Assembly: GCA_902562425.1 (NCBI GenBank)
Contig: CACETF010000011.1
Span: 1-64,000 of the forward strand
DNA from: Porticoccaceae bacterium
GTDB taxonomy: Bacteria; Pseudomonadota; Gammaproteobacteria; Pseudomonadales; Porticoccaceae
Direction: 5' to 3'
DNA: 64,000 bases
The position numbers and the translations under genes are program-made. Shown here piece by piece: positions 1 to 11,200 of the stretch. How positions within the stretch are numbered: position 1 is the first letter of the stretch; each line of letters opens with the position of its first letter. The notes beneath the pieces are model-generated. The model worked only from the letters and a program-made list of their open reading frames with translations. It was not told where the DNA came from and ran no database searches.

Positions 1-3000
1 ATAGGCCAAACTGAATATACCCTTGACCGAGGCGAAAACTACGTCGAACCTGGTGTAAGCGCTACGGACTCTGTAGATGGAATAATCGAGGTAGTTATGG
101 CCGGAGAGGTCGGTGTAACGGCTGGAACGTATTTACTAACGTACAGTGCAACCGACAAAGCGGGGAATTCGACCGAACAGACAAGACTGGTAACCGTTGT
201 GGAACCAAATACTGATGATCCGGGAAATTCTGATGACACACTTGTTCTAGCTGATGGCGTTGTTACAGAACTTTGGGGTGGAGAAGCACAGTTATCTTTT
301 TTCGATGAAAAAAATGGATACCAAAATTGTGTAAATCCTACAACGAGAGAAGAGACGTGCGGAAGCGTCGATTGGACAGTAACAAATGACGTCTCTCGTG
401 GAAGCGTGCTAGAGGTCACATATTTAGATGACGCGGGGCATGCTGGACTTGTGGTGGGCAGTCCTGTAAGTAATCCTGTAGATCTAAGCGGCTATATTGC
501 AGGTAATCTCTCGTTCGACATAAAAATAAAGTCCGCAGGCTTTGATAATTTAAGCGGAGGATTTTTTGTGAAATTAGAAAGTGGTGGTTCAGATTCCGGT
601 GAACTCAGGATCCCAAAAATCAAAGCTGACGGAAACTGGGAGGAGGTGAATTTTTCGGTCGCAAGTTTTGTGGAGAGCGGAGCTATAAACTTGACTTCAG
701 TCACAGTGCCTATAGTTTTTTTCCCCGCCTTTCAAACAGGAGCGGGATTAATTTACCAGATAGACAATATACGTTTTACTGGGATTTCAGATGATGCTAC
801 ACCGCCCTCTGAGTCCACCTTGCTTGATGTAGGTGTTGCTTACGAACTTTCCCATTTTGGTGCAGGAAACATTTCAAACACAATTAATCCGTCTAGCTAC
901 AAGTGTGTTGAGGATTATGGCAATTGGATATTCAATGCCGGGCTCGTGGAACCGGCAATAGACAGTTGTAACATAATAACTGGTAAGCCCACTGGAACCC
1001 CCCGAGCTATCATACCGCAATTGGTAAATCCTGCACTAACAAAAAGTGTGCCTACACATAGATGGTGGGGTTCTGTTCCATTTGTTGGTGAAATGACGAT
1101 CGATGACGCAAGCGATGCCGCTTATATAACACCCGATCCGATAAGGGCTCGCATCAGCAACCTTGGAGTAAGAGTATCAGGCATTCCGGGAGGTTTTAAA
1201 ACCATTGCTAACTTCCCTAGGTACGAGGGTCCTGTTCCATTTATGGAGGTTTTTGAGGGCGTGGCAATAGCTAATTCAAAGCATTCGAATTTGGACGCTT
1301 ACCTGAAAAATAGCAGTGATGCTTCTATTACCGTGCAATGGAAAGCAGGAAATATTGACGTTATGGAAGCGACCTTTGTCCATGGATCCCCTTACATTTA
1401 TTTTACCATCTTAGATGGTCAAGCAATCCTAAGGACAAAGGCAGGCGACGGTTCTGAAAAAGGTGTTTTTTATGAGAAAAATAATAGCTTGGGCGTCTGG
1501 ACTGACGTTGCTGGTATACGTAATTCATTTTTAATCAATGGTGAGGCCAAAACCGTGTTTTCAAATATCAACTCGAGTGAGATCACCATTGGTGGCGACT
1601 CAAACGAATTCACACTCACATACTTACCAAAAATTAATGGCATTCCAGATAATGCTATGTGCGATTTCTTTTCCGACAGCGCAAGAGAAGTGGTCGATTC
1701 TGTCGAAATTGATTTCACCATAGATCGAACGACAAACGATGTGATCATTTCTCATACTTATAACGGTCGTGGAGGGGAGGCTGTTACTACTTTAGTTGGT
1801 CTGCATCCTCTCCATTGGCGTCACTCGTCTGAAACCATTTCAAATTACAAAATACGTAGTGCGCGCGGGATAATTAAATTCGCTAAAACTGATTCTTTTA
1901 ATTATACAATCCCGTATGTTGGAGTCCTTCCAACTCTCCCAAATCTCTCGGGAGCCTTTAACGTTCAAACACTTGAAAATCTCGTTTCTGAATTCGTAGG
2001 CTTGGGCGCGTCGTCATGGGTAAGCAGCACCGATACTTATTGGGCTGGTAAAGCTTATGGAAAAGCCGCTGAGCTTGCAGCTATCGCAAATACTCTTGGT
2101 ATGGATGCTGAGGCGAGGCAACTTATTGATTGGCTGAAACTAGAACTATCCGACTGGTTCTCTGCAGTTACAGATGGCAATTTAAATACCAGCAAATACT
2201 TTGTCTATGATGAAACATGGGACGCCCTCCTCGGCCTTGATGAGGCCTATGGATCACATCAACGACTTGCTGATCACCATTTTCATTACGGGTACTTCGT
2301 GCGAGCCGCTGCCGAAATATGCAGAGTCGATCCAAGTTGGTGCAGTCAATCTAATTATGGACCGATGGTTGAATTACTGATAAGGGACTATGCTGGGGAC
2401 AAAAATGATCCCATGTTTCCTCACCTTCGTCATTTTGATCCGGCAAATGGTTTTTCATGGGCCGATGGAAAAGCAGATGCTCTTCAGGGAAATAACAACG
2501 AATCTACCTCTGAGGCAGCAAATGCATATGGCGCCATCATTCTTTATGGCCTTGTAACTGGCAACAACGCATTGGTAGAAAAAGGAATGTACCTTCACGC
2601 ATCAACATCTGCTGCCTACTGGCAATATTGGAATGACATCGACGGCTATAAAAGCCCCAACTCTGATGATAAAAACTTTCCGCCGGGCTATAACAAGATA
2701 ACTACATCAATTGTTTGGGGTAGTGGAGCAGATTTTTCCACCTGGTTCAGTGGCGCTTATGCCCATATACTAGGTATTCAGGGTTTACCCTCCAACACTC
2801 TAATCTTTCATGTGAGTCTTTATCCTGACTACATGAGGGACTATGTTGCCTTGGGTCTGACTGAGTCGTCAAATGGAAAACCATCGGGCCTACCCGATGA
2901 TCACTGGCGTGACTTGTGGTGGAATCTTTGGGCAATGTCTGATGCCGACGCTGCCGTTACGGATTATAATACCTTGGATTCTGACTATATTGCAGAAGCT

Positions 3001-3234
3001 GGCGAATCAAAAGCACACACATATCAATGGATAAACACCATGAAGGCACTGGGAAGAGTAAAAACCGGCACTGGAGAACTTAAATCTAATCACCCAGCGT
3101 CATTAGTATTCGAGAAAGGTGGCCGACTTACTTATGTTACGTATAATTTCTCCTCTCAAGCACAGGAAATCGTCTTCAGCAACGGAAGAACCTTTACCGC
3201 AACACCCGGAGGATTCACCGTTATCGTGGATTAG
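1..3234 (+). CDS. GH81 endo-beta-1,3-glucanase, 5'-truncated by window edge
   Basis: The frame is open from base 1, so the start lies outside the window. The first ~70 codons form an Ig-like/DUF5011-type repeat. Next, about nt 230-790, is a galactose-binding-like module resembling the ExoP C-terminal domain of secreted glucosidases. The rest, about nt 800-3230, is a GH81 catalytic region. It shows the family motif PTHRWWGSVPF near nt 1050-1083, ADHHFHYGYF near 2268-2297 and NNNESTSEAANAYG near 2494-2535. In GH81 these last two hold the catalytic acid Asp and the Glu residues including the base. The family cleaves internal beta-1,3-glucan bonds (laminarin, curdlan). The modular build implies an exported enzyme, although its signal peptide would lie upstream. 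The neighbouring symporter and phosphorylase-like protein support laminarin use. The GH81 call is firm; the exact substrate is inferred. Confidence 0.9.
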   Translation: MGQTEYTLDRGENYVEPGVSATDSVDGIIEVVMAGEVGVTAGTYLLTYSATDKAGNSTEQTRLVTVVEPNTDDPGNSDDTLVLADGVVTELWGGEAQLSFFDEKNGYQNCVNPTTREETCGSVDWTVTNDVSRGSVLEVTYLDDAGHAGLVVGSPVSNPVDLSGYIAGNLSFDIKIKSAGFDNLSGGFFVKLESGGSDSGELRIPKIKADGNWEEVNFSVASFVESGAINLTSVTVPIVFFPAFQTGAGLIYQIDNIRFTGISDDATPPSESTLLDVGVAYELSHFGAGNISNTINPSSYKCVEDYGNWIFNAGLVEPAIDSCNIITGKPTGTPRAIIPQLVNPALTKSVPTHRWWGSVPFVGEMTIDDASDAAYITPDPIRARISNLGVRVSGIPGGFKTIANFPRYEGPVPFMEVFEGVAIANSKHSNLDAYLKNSSDASITVQWKAGNIDVMEATFVHGSPYIYFTILDGQAILRTKAGDGSEKGVFYEKNNSLGVWTDVAGIRNSFLINGEAKTVFSNINSSEITIGGDSNEFTLTYLPKINGIPDNAMCDFFSDSAREVVDSVEIDFTIDRTTNDVIISHTYNGRGGEAVTTLVGLHPLHWRHSSETISNYKIRSARGIIKFAKTDSFNYTIPYVGVLPTLPNLSGAFNVQTLENLVSEFVGLGASSWVSSTDTYWAGKAYGKAAELAAIANTLGMDAEARQLIDWLKLELSDWFSAVTDGNLNTSKYFVYDETWDALLGLDEAYGSHQRLADHHFHYGYFVRAAAEICRVDPSWCSQSNYGPMVELLIRDYAGDKNDPMFPHLRHFDPANGFSWADGKADALQGNNNESTSEAANAYGAIILYGLVTGNNALVEKGMYLHASTSAAYWQYWNDIDGYKSPNSDDKNFPPGYNKITTSIVWGSGADFSTWFSGAYAHILGIQGLPSNTLIFHVSLYPDYMRDYVALGLTESSNGKPSGLPDDHWRDLWWNLWAMSDADAAVTDYNTLDSDYIAEAGESKAHTYQWINTMKALGRVKTGTGELKSNHPASLVFEKGGRLTYVTYNFSSQAQEIVFSNGRTFTATPGGFTVIVD

Positions 3235-3286
3235 TTCTATATATGACAAACAGTAGCATCTCTCTCAAAACCAAGTGACGTCATAC

Positions 3287-4492
3287 TCACACCTTTTCGA
3301 GGATTGTGGCTATGGCCTGTCCGACTCCAATACACATAGAACAAACGGCATAGCGACCTCCTCTGGTGTGAAGGTGGTTAATAGCCGTCATAACCAACCT
3401 CGCCCCAGACATTCCCAACGGATGTCCAAGCGCTATAGCACCTCCATTGGGGTTTACTCGCTCATCGTCGACCGGCAGGTCAAGAGCGCGAGTAACCGAT
3501 AGCACCTGCGCCGCAAAAGCCTCATTCAGTTCGATGATATCAATCTGTTCCAGAGAAAGTCCTGCCATCGAGAGAACTTTTGGTATCGCAAGAGCTGGAC
3601 CATGACCCATAATCCGTGGCTCCAGACCGACTAGAGCTGTTGCAATGACTCTTGCTCTAGGGGTAAGTTCCTGATCTCGAATCCCCATCTCGGACGCTAC
3701 AATCATCGCACATGAACCGTCATTGATGCCTGACGCATTACCAGCAGTAACCGAGCCGTTAACCTTAAAAGGAGTTGACAGCTTACTTAACCCAACTAGT
3801 GTCGTATCACGCCGCAAATGTTCATCAACTTCAAAACGAAGCGCCTCTTTACGGCGCTGGGGAATCGTTACTGTGATTATTTCCTTCGCGAAAAAACCAG
3901 AATCTTGAGCCAATCCCGCCTTTCTCTGGCTGTTTAGAGCATATCGATCTTGATCCTCACGACTAATACCAAAGGCTTCTGCAACATTTTCAGCGGTTAC
4001 TGGCATTGCATGGACACCATATTTTTCCTCCAGCTTTTTATTTACAAACCTCCATCCCATTGTCGTGTCAAAAAGTTCCTGATTACGACCAAAAGCCGTC
4101 GAGGATTTGGCTATCACCAACGGAGCCCTGGACATGGATTCCACACCACCGGCAATTATACAATGAGCTTCTCCTGCTTTAATTGCGCGAGCTGCTATAT
4201 TTATCGCATCCATACCTGACCCACAAAGACGGTTCACCGTACACCCAGGGACATCTGGAGGAAATCCTGCTAACAGAAGAGCCATCCGAGCCACATTCCG
4301 ATTGTCCTCACCAGCCTGATTCACGCACCCGAGAACCACATCATCAAGACGCATGAGATCTAAACTTGTATTTCTTCGGATCAATGCGGTTAACGGAATA
4401 GCCGCCAGATCGTCAGTGCGCACAGAAGATAGGCTTCCTCCATACCGTCCCAGCGGAGTGCGAACGGCATCACAAATAAATGCTTGCTCCAT
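3287..4492 (-). CDS. pcaF: PcaF-type acetyl-CoA acyltransferase (3-oxoadipyl-CoA thiolase-like)
   Basis: A 401-residue cytoplasmic thiolase of normal family length. The acyl-accepting Cys90 lies in NRLCGSG, His357 in ALGHPLGMSGAR and the proton-transfer Cys387 in CSMCIGVGQ. The N-terminal RTPLGRYGG...SSVRTDDLA and the GCVNQAGEDNRNVARM stretch are typical of beta-ketoadipyl-CoA thiolases rather than FadA or PhaA. The family splits 3-oxoacyl-CoA with CoA to give acetyl-CoA. It stands alone: no other protocatechuate or phenylacetate genes are near. It converges on the glucanase gene and diverges from the XRE regulator, so its link to the glucan locus is unclear. The thiolase call is certain; the 3-oxoadipyl substrate is a similarity-based inference. 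Confidence 0.85.
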   Translation of the reverse strand: MEQAFICDAVRTPLGRYGGSLSSVRTDDLAAIPLTALIRRNTSLDLMRLDDVVLGCVNQAGEDNRNVARMALLLAGFPPDVPGCTVNRLCGSGMDAINIAARAIKAGEAHCIIAGGVESMSRAPLVIAKSSTAFGRNQELFDTTMGWRFVNKKLEEKYGVHAMPVTAENVAEAFGISREDQDRYALNSQRKAGLAQDSGFFAKEIITVTIPQRRKEALRFEVDEHLRRDTTLVGLSKLSTPFKVNGSVTAGNASGINDGSCAMIVASEMGIRDQELTPRARVIATALVGLEPRIMGHGPALAIPKVLSMAGLSLEQIDIIELNEAFAAQVLSVTRALDLPVDDERVNPNGGAIALGHPLGMSGARLVMTAINHLHTRGGRYAVCSMCIGVGQAIATILEKV

Positions 4493-4508
4493 AAAAACTC
4501 CATCAAAC

Positions 4509-4537
4509 TTGAACGCTTCTTATCAATATTTTCTAAT
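4509..4537 (+). promoter_or_regulatory. Candidate sigma70 promoter of the XRE regulator
   Basis: TTGAAC at 4509-4514, a 17-base spacer and TCTAAT at 4532-4537 make a near-consensus -35/-10 pair. Transcription would begin near 4544, about 75 bases before the regulator start codon. The element lies in the divergent gap with the thiolase gene. Confidence 0.4.
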
Positions 4538-4619
4538 CAAAAATTGAAGAGTAATAATCTACCCTAGCCCGTCAATAAAAGCTAATATGTAGATCCAAAT
4601 AAATAGACTGAGGGAATAA

Positions 4620-5351
4620 ATGACGCAAATAAACTCTATTTTTTCCACTTTGAAATCAGCTTTAAAAGCCCACGGTATCACATATGCTGATCTTGCAAAA
4701 AGAATCAACCTATCAGAGGCGACAATAAAACGGATATTCGCCGAAGAAAATTTATCTATTAGCCGCCTTGAGCAAATCTCGCAGGTAATGAATATGGAGA
4801 TCTCCGACATAATATCTTTAATGAAGGAGCGACAATTTCGTCTAACGCAACTAACGGAAGAACAGGAACTTGAGATAGCTCGCGACCCCTTGCTCATTTT
4901 AGTCGGCGTATGTGTCCTAAACCGTTGGGAGCTCGGAGATATCACATCAAAATATAATATTTCTGAGTATCAATGTGTTCAAAAGCTTGCTCGATTAGAT
5001 CGTTTGAAGATCATAGAATTACTGCCAAATAATCGCATTAAATTACTAGTCTCTCCAAATTTTCAATGGCGGAAGAATGGGCCTATGCTAAATGTCTTTA
5101 GGGAGACCATTGGGCGAGAGTTCTTTAAGACCAATTTTGTGAAAGAAAATGAAATGCTGGTGGTGCTAAATGGAACATTGTCACGAAATAGTGCACTAGA
5201 ATTCCATAAAAAAATCGACAAGCTTGCTCAGGATTTTGAAAATATCAACCTCGACGATACTGGGGTACCTATGAAACAAAAAAGTGGAGTCACTGCTGTT
5301 TTAGCAATTCGTAATTGGCAATTTGGAGCATTTGAATCACTACAAAAATAA
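4620..5351 (+). CDS. XRE/Cro-type transcriptional regulator
   Basis: A 243-residue protein with an N-terminal helix-turn-helix of the Cro/C1 type at about residues 12-67 (ITYADLAKRINLSEATIKRI is the helix 2-3 region). The rest, about 80-240, contains a possible second winged-helix-like segment around residues 100-145 and no enzymatic motif I recognise. It sits directly upstream of the glycosidase and symporter genes on the same strand, with a 32-base gap, and diverges from the thiolase. It is therefore the obvious candidate to control either. It is one of the few regulators in the whole window. Ligand and targets are unknown. Confidence 0.8.
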   Translation: MTQINSIFSTLKSALKAHGITYADLAKRINLSEATIKRIFAEENLSISRLEQISQVMNMEISDIISLMKERQFRLTQLTEEQELEIARDPLLILVGVCVLNRWELGDITSKYNISEYQCVQKLARLDRLKIIELLPNNRIKLLVSPNFQWRKNGPMLNVFRETIGREFFKTNFVKENEMLVVLNGTLSRNSALEFHKKIDKLAQDFENINLDDTGVPMKQKSGVTAVLAIRNWQFGAFESLQK

Positions 5352-5383
5352 CATATCTAATCATCTAACAGTCGAAAAGCGAG

Positions 5384-6703
5384 GTGTCGGGTCCATGTCA
5401 CTCGCTTAATAAATATGGAGTTCGTCTAATTACAAAGCGAAATAAAGTCGAATTAATAGACAATCTTGGCTCTTACCACCTGCTAGTTAATGGAAAAAAA
5501 TTTTTTATCAAAGGAGCGGGACTCGAATTCGGTGACATAAAAAGTCTCGCTAAACTTGGAGGAAACGCATTCCGAACCTGGCGTATTGAAGATGGAGATA
5601 AAAGAGCTCTCCAGATCTTAGACGAGGCTGAAGAATCAGGGCTTTTAGTCTGCATGGGTATCGATGTAGCGCGCGAAAGACATGGCTTCAATTATGATGA
5701 TAAAGAAGCGGTGGCAGGACAACTAAAAAGTATAAGGCGAGATGTGGAGCGATTAAAACATCATCCAGCTTTGTTGATGTGGGGCATAGGTAATGAGCTC
5801 AACTTAAGGCATGAAAACCCTTGCGTTTGGGATGCGGTAAACGAAATATCTGAGATGATTCATATAATTGATGGTAACCACCCAACGACGACCATGCTAG
5901 CAGGCGCAGAACCAGAAATCATTAAAACAGTCTCTGAGAGGTGTCAAGATCTAGACTTGTTATCTTTTCAAATGTATGGGGACATCGCAAAGCTTCCAGA
6001 GTGTCTGCGTTTAAGTACTTATGGAGGTCCATATATTGTGTCAGAATGGGGTGTGACCGGACATTGGGAGGTTCCCTGTACCCCTTGGGGAAGACCAATT
6101 GAACAAACTAGCAGTGAAAAAGCTGCCGTAATCGAGTGTCGATATAACAACTTTATTATCACCAATAAAAATCAATGCCTTGGAGCCTTTGTTTTTCTCT
6201 GGGGACAAAAGCAAGAGAGAACACCGACCTGGTATGGGCTCTTTTTAGAAAATGGCCGTCATACCGAAATGCTGCAAACGATGTATTTTCTTTGGACAGG
6301 AAAACTTTCAGAACGACCGCTGCCCACACGTTTATCAATGGCAGTGTTAGATGAAAATGGAAAAAATGTTATTACATTGGTTGCGAATAGCGCTTACAAA
6401 GCGCACATTCAGTTTTATTATCAGCAAGAGCATCGACTTAATTATCGGTGGGAGCTCATGGAAGAGGTAGATAAAGCCAGTGAGAGCGATGGAGGTGACT
6501 TAGAGGTCCAGCCGGCGATTTTGTGGACCAAGAAATTTCATAACGTCAAAGAATTAATATTTTACGCACCGAAACCAGGAGAATATCGCCTATTCATTTA
6601 TGTCGAGGATCCGTTTAATGGTGCATCGACCGCGAATATACCGTTATTGGTCGTTGCAACCGGGACGCTAGCTAACCAAACGACTAAACTCATGAGAGAG
6701 TAG
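5384..6703 (+). CDS. Clan GH-A glycoside hydrolase (GH2 TIM-barrel-like)
   Basis: A 439-residue protein starting at GTG. Purine-rich AAAGCGAG precedes the start. The barrel covers about residues 30-310. WGIGNELN places the acid/base at Glu138, and IVSEWG places the nucleophile at Glu221, the usual clan GH-A pair on strands 4 and 7. The NGKKFFIKGAG and NAFRTWR motifs resemble the GH2 catalytic domain, but the N-terminal GH2 sugar-binding and Ig-like domains are missing. A C-terminal Ig-like segment (about 315-425) follows the barrel. No signal peptide is seen, so it probably acts in the cytoplasm on imported oligosaccharide. The downstream symporter fits this. A family such as GH158 (beta-1,3-glucanases) is an alternative that I cannot separate by eye. 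Confidence 0.75.
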   Translation: MSGPCHSLNKYGVRLITKRNKVELIDNLGSYHLLVNGKKFFIKGAGLEFGDIKSLAKLGGNAFRTWRIEDGDKRALQILDEAEESGLLVCMGIDVARERHGFNYDDKEAVAGQLKSIRRDVERLKHHPALLMWGIGNELNLRHENPCVWDAVNEISEMIHIIDGNHPTTTMLAGAEPEIIKTVSERCQDLDLLSFQMYGDIAKLPECLRLSTYGGPYIVSEWGVTGHWEVPCTPWGRPIEQTSSEKAAVIECRYNNFIITNKNQCLGAFVFLWGQKQERTPTWYGLFLENGRHTEMLQTMYFLWTGKLSERPLPTRLSMAVLDENGKNVITLVANSAYKAHIQFYYQQEHRLNYRWELMEEVDKASESDGGDLEVQPAILWTKKFHNVKELIFYAPKPGEYRLFIYVEDPFNGASTANIPLLVVATGTLANQTTKLMRE

Positions 6704-6734
6704 ATTAAAAATAATAGCAACTTAGCGCAACTAT

Positions 6735-8198
6735 ATGATCCGAACCAATACTAAAGACAAACGCCATCAGTCAATTCCACTAAGTCAAAAAATTGCCTTC
6801 GGTATCGGAATGCTGGCCAACCAGATGTTCCCCGCTGTGCTTGGAATATTTATGGTTGTCCTCGTTCAGGGATTAGGGATGAGTCCCCTGTTATGGTCCC
6901 TTATATTCTTCATCCCGAAAACCATTGATGCGATTACAGATCCCCTAATGGGTTATATTTCAGATCACACGGTATCTCGTTGGGGCAAACGCCGACCCTA
7001 TGTGTTCGTTGGCGCTATCATCTCGGGGGTTTCGTTTGTAATGATGTGGCAACTTTCGGCCGAGAATTCTGAAATGTACAATTTTTATTATTTTCTGGCC
7101 TGGTGTTGCACCTTTTGGATTGGAATGACCATCTTCGGAGTGCCCTATGTAGCAATGGGGTATGAAATGAGTAATGACTATCACGAGCGAACGCATCTCA
7201 TGGCAGTCGCACAATGGATCGGTCAGTGGGCGTGGGTTATCGCGCCCTGGTTTTGGGTAATCTTGTACGACCCTGCATGGTTCTCATCCGCAGCCGACGG
7301 CGCCAAAAGCCTCTCGATCTGGATTGGAGGGGCCTGTATGGCCATAGCGCTTATACCTGCCTTTTTTTGCACATTTGATAACACTGAAAAAGTCGAGCAT
7401 AAATTGGTTGAAGTTTCCCACCCCGCAAAAATTTCACTTAGAGATTTCATTCAAGGAATTATTATTACACTTAAAAATAAACCCTTCCAAAAGATTTGTC
7501 TTGCAACATTTCTAATCTTCAATGCTTTTCAAACCATTGCAGCATTTTCGTGGTTTATCGTGGTGTACTACATGAATAACGGTGATCCAGTTCAAGCTGG
7601 AGTATGGCCGACTTTATTCGGATCAGTGGGCGCACTGTGCACATGTTTTCTGGTTATACCGATAGTCAATCACTGCGCGCAAAAATTTGGTAAGAAGACA
7701 ACATTTTTATATACACAGTCAATTTCAATTCTTGGCTATATACTTTTTTGGTGGGGGTTTTCCCCCGAAAATCCATGGATGATGTTATTACCCCTACCGC
7801 TTTTCGCATTTGGTATCGGCGGTCTGTTCACCATAATGATGTCGATGACTGCGGACATCTGTGACATGGATGAACTGGAAACAGGCAAACGCAGGGAGGG
7901 TATTTTTGGAGCTATTTATTGGTGGATGGTAAAGTTCGGTGCAGCATTAGCGGGGGGAGCAAGTGGGTTGATTCTCAGTGTAATCGGCTTTGATCAGTCC
8001 ATAGCACTGCAAACCAAGGATACCTTGACGCTTTTGCGCTTGAGCTATATCTGTATCCCGATTACCGGAACATTGGCGGCCATTATCATAATGCGGAACT
8101 ATGAGCTTGATGAACAAAGAGCCAATAAAATACGCGCCCAACTTGACCTTAGACGACAACGGTCGATAACTCTGGAAGTGGATCTCATCAGTAATTAA
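6735..8198 (+). CDS. MFS sugar:cation symporter, GPH (melibiose carrier-like) family
   Basis: A 487-residue inner-membrane protein with about 12 hydrophobic segments. The family hallmark after the second helix is present: DAITDPLMGYISD followed by RWGKRRPY. It shows the usual long central loop (about residues 205-240) and a second-half motif CDMDELETGKRREG. GPH carriers take up glycosides with Na+ or H+. It lies 31 bases after the glycosidase gene, so the two are probably co-transcribed, as expected for import of beta-glucan oligosaccharides followed by cytoplasmic cleavage. The gene ends 36 bases before the convergent phosphorylase-like gene. Exact substrate is inferred. Confidence 0.88.
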   Translation: MIRTNTKDKRHQSIPLSQKIAFGIGMLANQMFPAVLGIFMVVLVQGLGMSPLLWSLIFFIPKTIDAITDPLMGYISDHTVSRWGKRRPYVFVGAIISGVSFVMMWQLSAENSEMYNFYYFLAWCCTFWIGMTIFGVPYVAMGYEMSNDYHERTHLMAVAQWIGQWAWVIAPWFWVILYDPAWFSSAADGAKSLSIWIGGACMAIALIPAFFCTFDNTEKVEHKLVEVSHPAKISLRDFIQGIIITLKNKPFQKICLATFLIFNAFQTIAAFSWFIVVYYMNNGDPVQAGVWPTLFGSVGALCTCFLVIPIVNHCAQKFGKKTTFLYTQSISILGYILFWWGFSPENPWMMLLPLPLFAFGIGGLFTIMMSMTADICDMDELETGKRREGIFGAIYWWMVKFGAALAGGASGLILSVIGFDQSIALQTKDTLTLLRLSYICIPITGTLAAIIIMRNYELDEQRANKIRAQLDLRRQRSITLEVDLISN

Positions 8199-8234
8199 TC
8201 TCATAGCGAGTCATGTGGTATCCAAACGCAGCTT

Positions 8235-11200
8235 TCACTCCAAGCCCGGCTCCAGCGTTACTTTTATTTTGCGGATGTCTCCTGTCTTACGAAAGATTGC
8301 TGACGATGTGATGCGATCAATAAATGTGTCCTCAATTTTCTTTTTTGAACCGTCCAGATATGTGATTTCAATTAAAAACTTAGTCCCAATCTGATACACA
8401 AAGGGTATTTGACAGTAAGTAAAGGCCATCTGCCTAGGCGCTAACGCAAGCGTTTCTTGCTGACCGTTGACATCAAAGTAATATAATGTCTGTGGTGACA
8501 AGAGAAATTCGGATTTTCGCACAATGAAAGGATGAAATCCTATGCACCCCTCTTCAACCCGAATGCCCAATTCCATTAGCCGTGCAATGATTTCTTCCTT
8601 TACCTGCCCTGTCATGCCTGGCTGTTTGGCGCCTGCAAATCCGGGAGTATGAGAGTAAGGATCCGTCGGAAAGGCTCCGTAGAGTTGTGGTGTTTTGTTA
8701 AATCCAATTCCTCCGCGTATTTCAAAATATACTTTGATCAAAGCATCTATTATCTTAGTATCAGAATTCCCGATTTTTGCATTGTAAATATTTTCAATTG
8801 TCGCTAGCGTAAGTTTAGATACCATATGCCAATATATACATCCGATTCCTTCATACGCATACATGGCACCAGACCTACCTGTGAAGCTGTGGTGTTTAAA
8901 GACATCCTCGAACATCTTAATAATTAATGCTTGATCTTGGACTACGAGTGTTTTATATCCTCTAGCAGCAAGCTTCATGAGGGTGTCTTTGACATCCTGA
9001 ACATTATTGAATGATCCGTTGAAGTAATACCCCCCAAAGGAATCGGCTTCAATAAGGGAGCAATTATTATCCAAAACTAAAGCTTGTAGCAGTTGTGAGC
9101 GCTCGAACTGCTCGCTAGAAATTACGTTTAAATCAAGAAAACGAGGAAGTGTTTTGTCAGGATATAAAAGGTATGAACCCTGCCGCTCATCGTAAATATC
9201 TGATTTCCTGAGCGCTGACAACACTCCAAGTGCCTGTTTTGGGCTCAAGTAACCAGAGCTGAGAATAGCAACCTGACCCTCCAACATCTTGTAAAGCCGC
9301 GAGATTGTAATTCCAGAATCATTCACTGTCATCAAATTATACGCATGATAGAGGCCATCATCGCGACGACATTCGAAGATCGTCCTATCGATAAAACGAA
9401 GACTTAGCCGAAAAAAAGCAATAAGTGAATGTACCTTCACAGGACGGCAAGTATTCGAGATACCATTGGAATAAAAATTTTCTCTGAACTCACTAGCAGC
9501 GGTTCCTAACTGATCTAACAATTGTTTTCGATAAAGACCCGACATATCCTCGTTCATCCGAGATACCGCTGTAGTAAGAATTTCATCGACAGAATTAAAT
9601 AGTTTCAATACTTCGGAGGAAATTTTTACCTCAGAACGATCTACCGACGAAAATAAATTCAATAAATAGCTCTGAAATCGACGCATGTAATATAGGGTGA
9701 CTGCAGAAATACCGTTACCGACAAGAGCATTGTTTGCATCATTCCACTCAGGGCGCTGAGTATTCATCCATATGCCGCCGCCAGGAATAAAATTGCATAG
9801 CTTACCCAACATAGTGACGATCAGTTTTTCAGCAAGATTAACTTGATAGACTTTCTTTTGGTCATTCCACACGAGTCTTCCGTCTGAGCCCGCGTACTTA
9901 ACTCTTTTTTGGATCAAAGTCTCCAAGTCATAATCAAAATCAATGGTATTGAATGGATCCTTTAACAATTCCGAATACGGCCTTATTCTGTAGGGCACAT
10001 TCGCATAACAAAAAATGTCAAGTGTCAAAAACTCTTTAAGTCTCTCAGGATGGTGATTACTAGAAAACTCTAACAACTTTAGCAAGTAGATGATTTGGTG
10101 GTCTCCCCAATATCCTATGCTTGACCATGGGTCGTCAGGATTTAATGTTTCCCAGTCTATTCCATCCCTAGTAATTCGGTAAGGGTTATATCCCTCGAGT
10201 GTTGAGGCATTCACAAATTTGCTAATCATGCTCTCTGCAAAACCGGGTATAGAGAAACACAATGCCTCCCAATTCTGGAAGATATCCCTCCAATTACCCT
10301 CAAAGTTAAGAACTTTCCCTCCATCCGCACGCTGGACTTGAATATTAAATTGATTCCAAGGTCTTGATGGATCTCCGTGTCGACGGCTAAACGACAACGG
10401 CAAGTACTCATAGCAGATACGCTGTAAATTTTTGTCGCCATCAAGTTTGGATGCACGAATCAGGGTCTCATGAAGAAACTCTTCGTCTAAGGATTTTATG
10501 AAACTTAGGTTCTGATCAAAAGTTGCTGGACTCGTTGATTTCATAAAGTCCAATAGGTCTTCGCGTGAAATCCTGTAATTACTCTCAAAAACGCCTCCGC
10601 GCATCACATTGAATAATACATTTGAGTAGTGATGGTTTAGCCTTAAAAGATCCTCACCAACTTGGAAACCATCAGCGGTTGCGATGATACGACAAAGATT
10701 TGTAGAACCTAGTGATATATCACTTTCAATATCATTTTTAATACGCTGATTTTTCTTGATATATTTAAGAAGTTCTCTTACCTTAGCTGGGCCTTGGTTA
10801 ACTTCCGCGACAATATCCCAGCTAATCTCATTTACTCCCGAAAGCTCACAAAGAGCATTAACAAAATAAGCGCCTCTGCGGCCAAACAGATCAATTTCCT
10901 TCGAAATTGGGATGCCCTCACGAAAGTTTTGCAATTGAAGTGAAGAAAGAAGAATACACGCATCAGGCAAGCCTACGGACCAAACAGTCGTTGCAGACAA
11001 CGCCTCACTGGGCTCCGCTCGATCAATCAATATCGAACTCATGGTATAGAGAGCAAGTTTAGAAGACTCCTCTAACTCATTTTTTTTATAAGCATCCACC
11101 AAACAGCTGAGAGTATTTTGGGCACCTGATTCGACTCCATAGGGGAGCAAATTCTCAATCCCATCGACAATATCTATCTCAACGGGCTCGTGACCATTGT

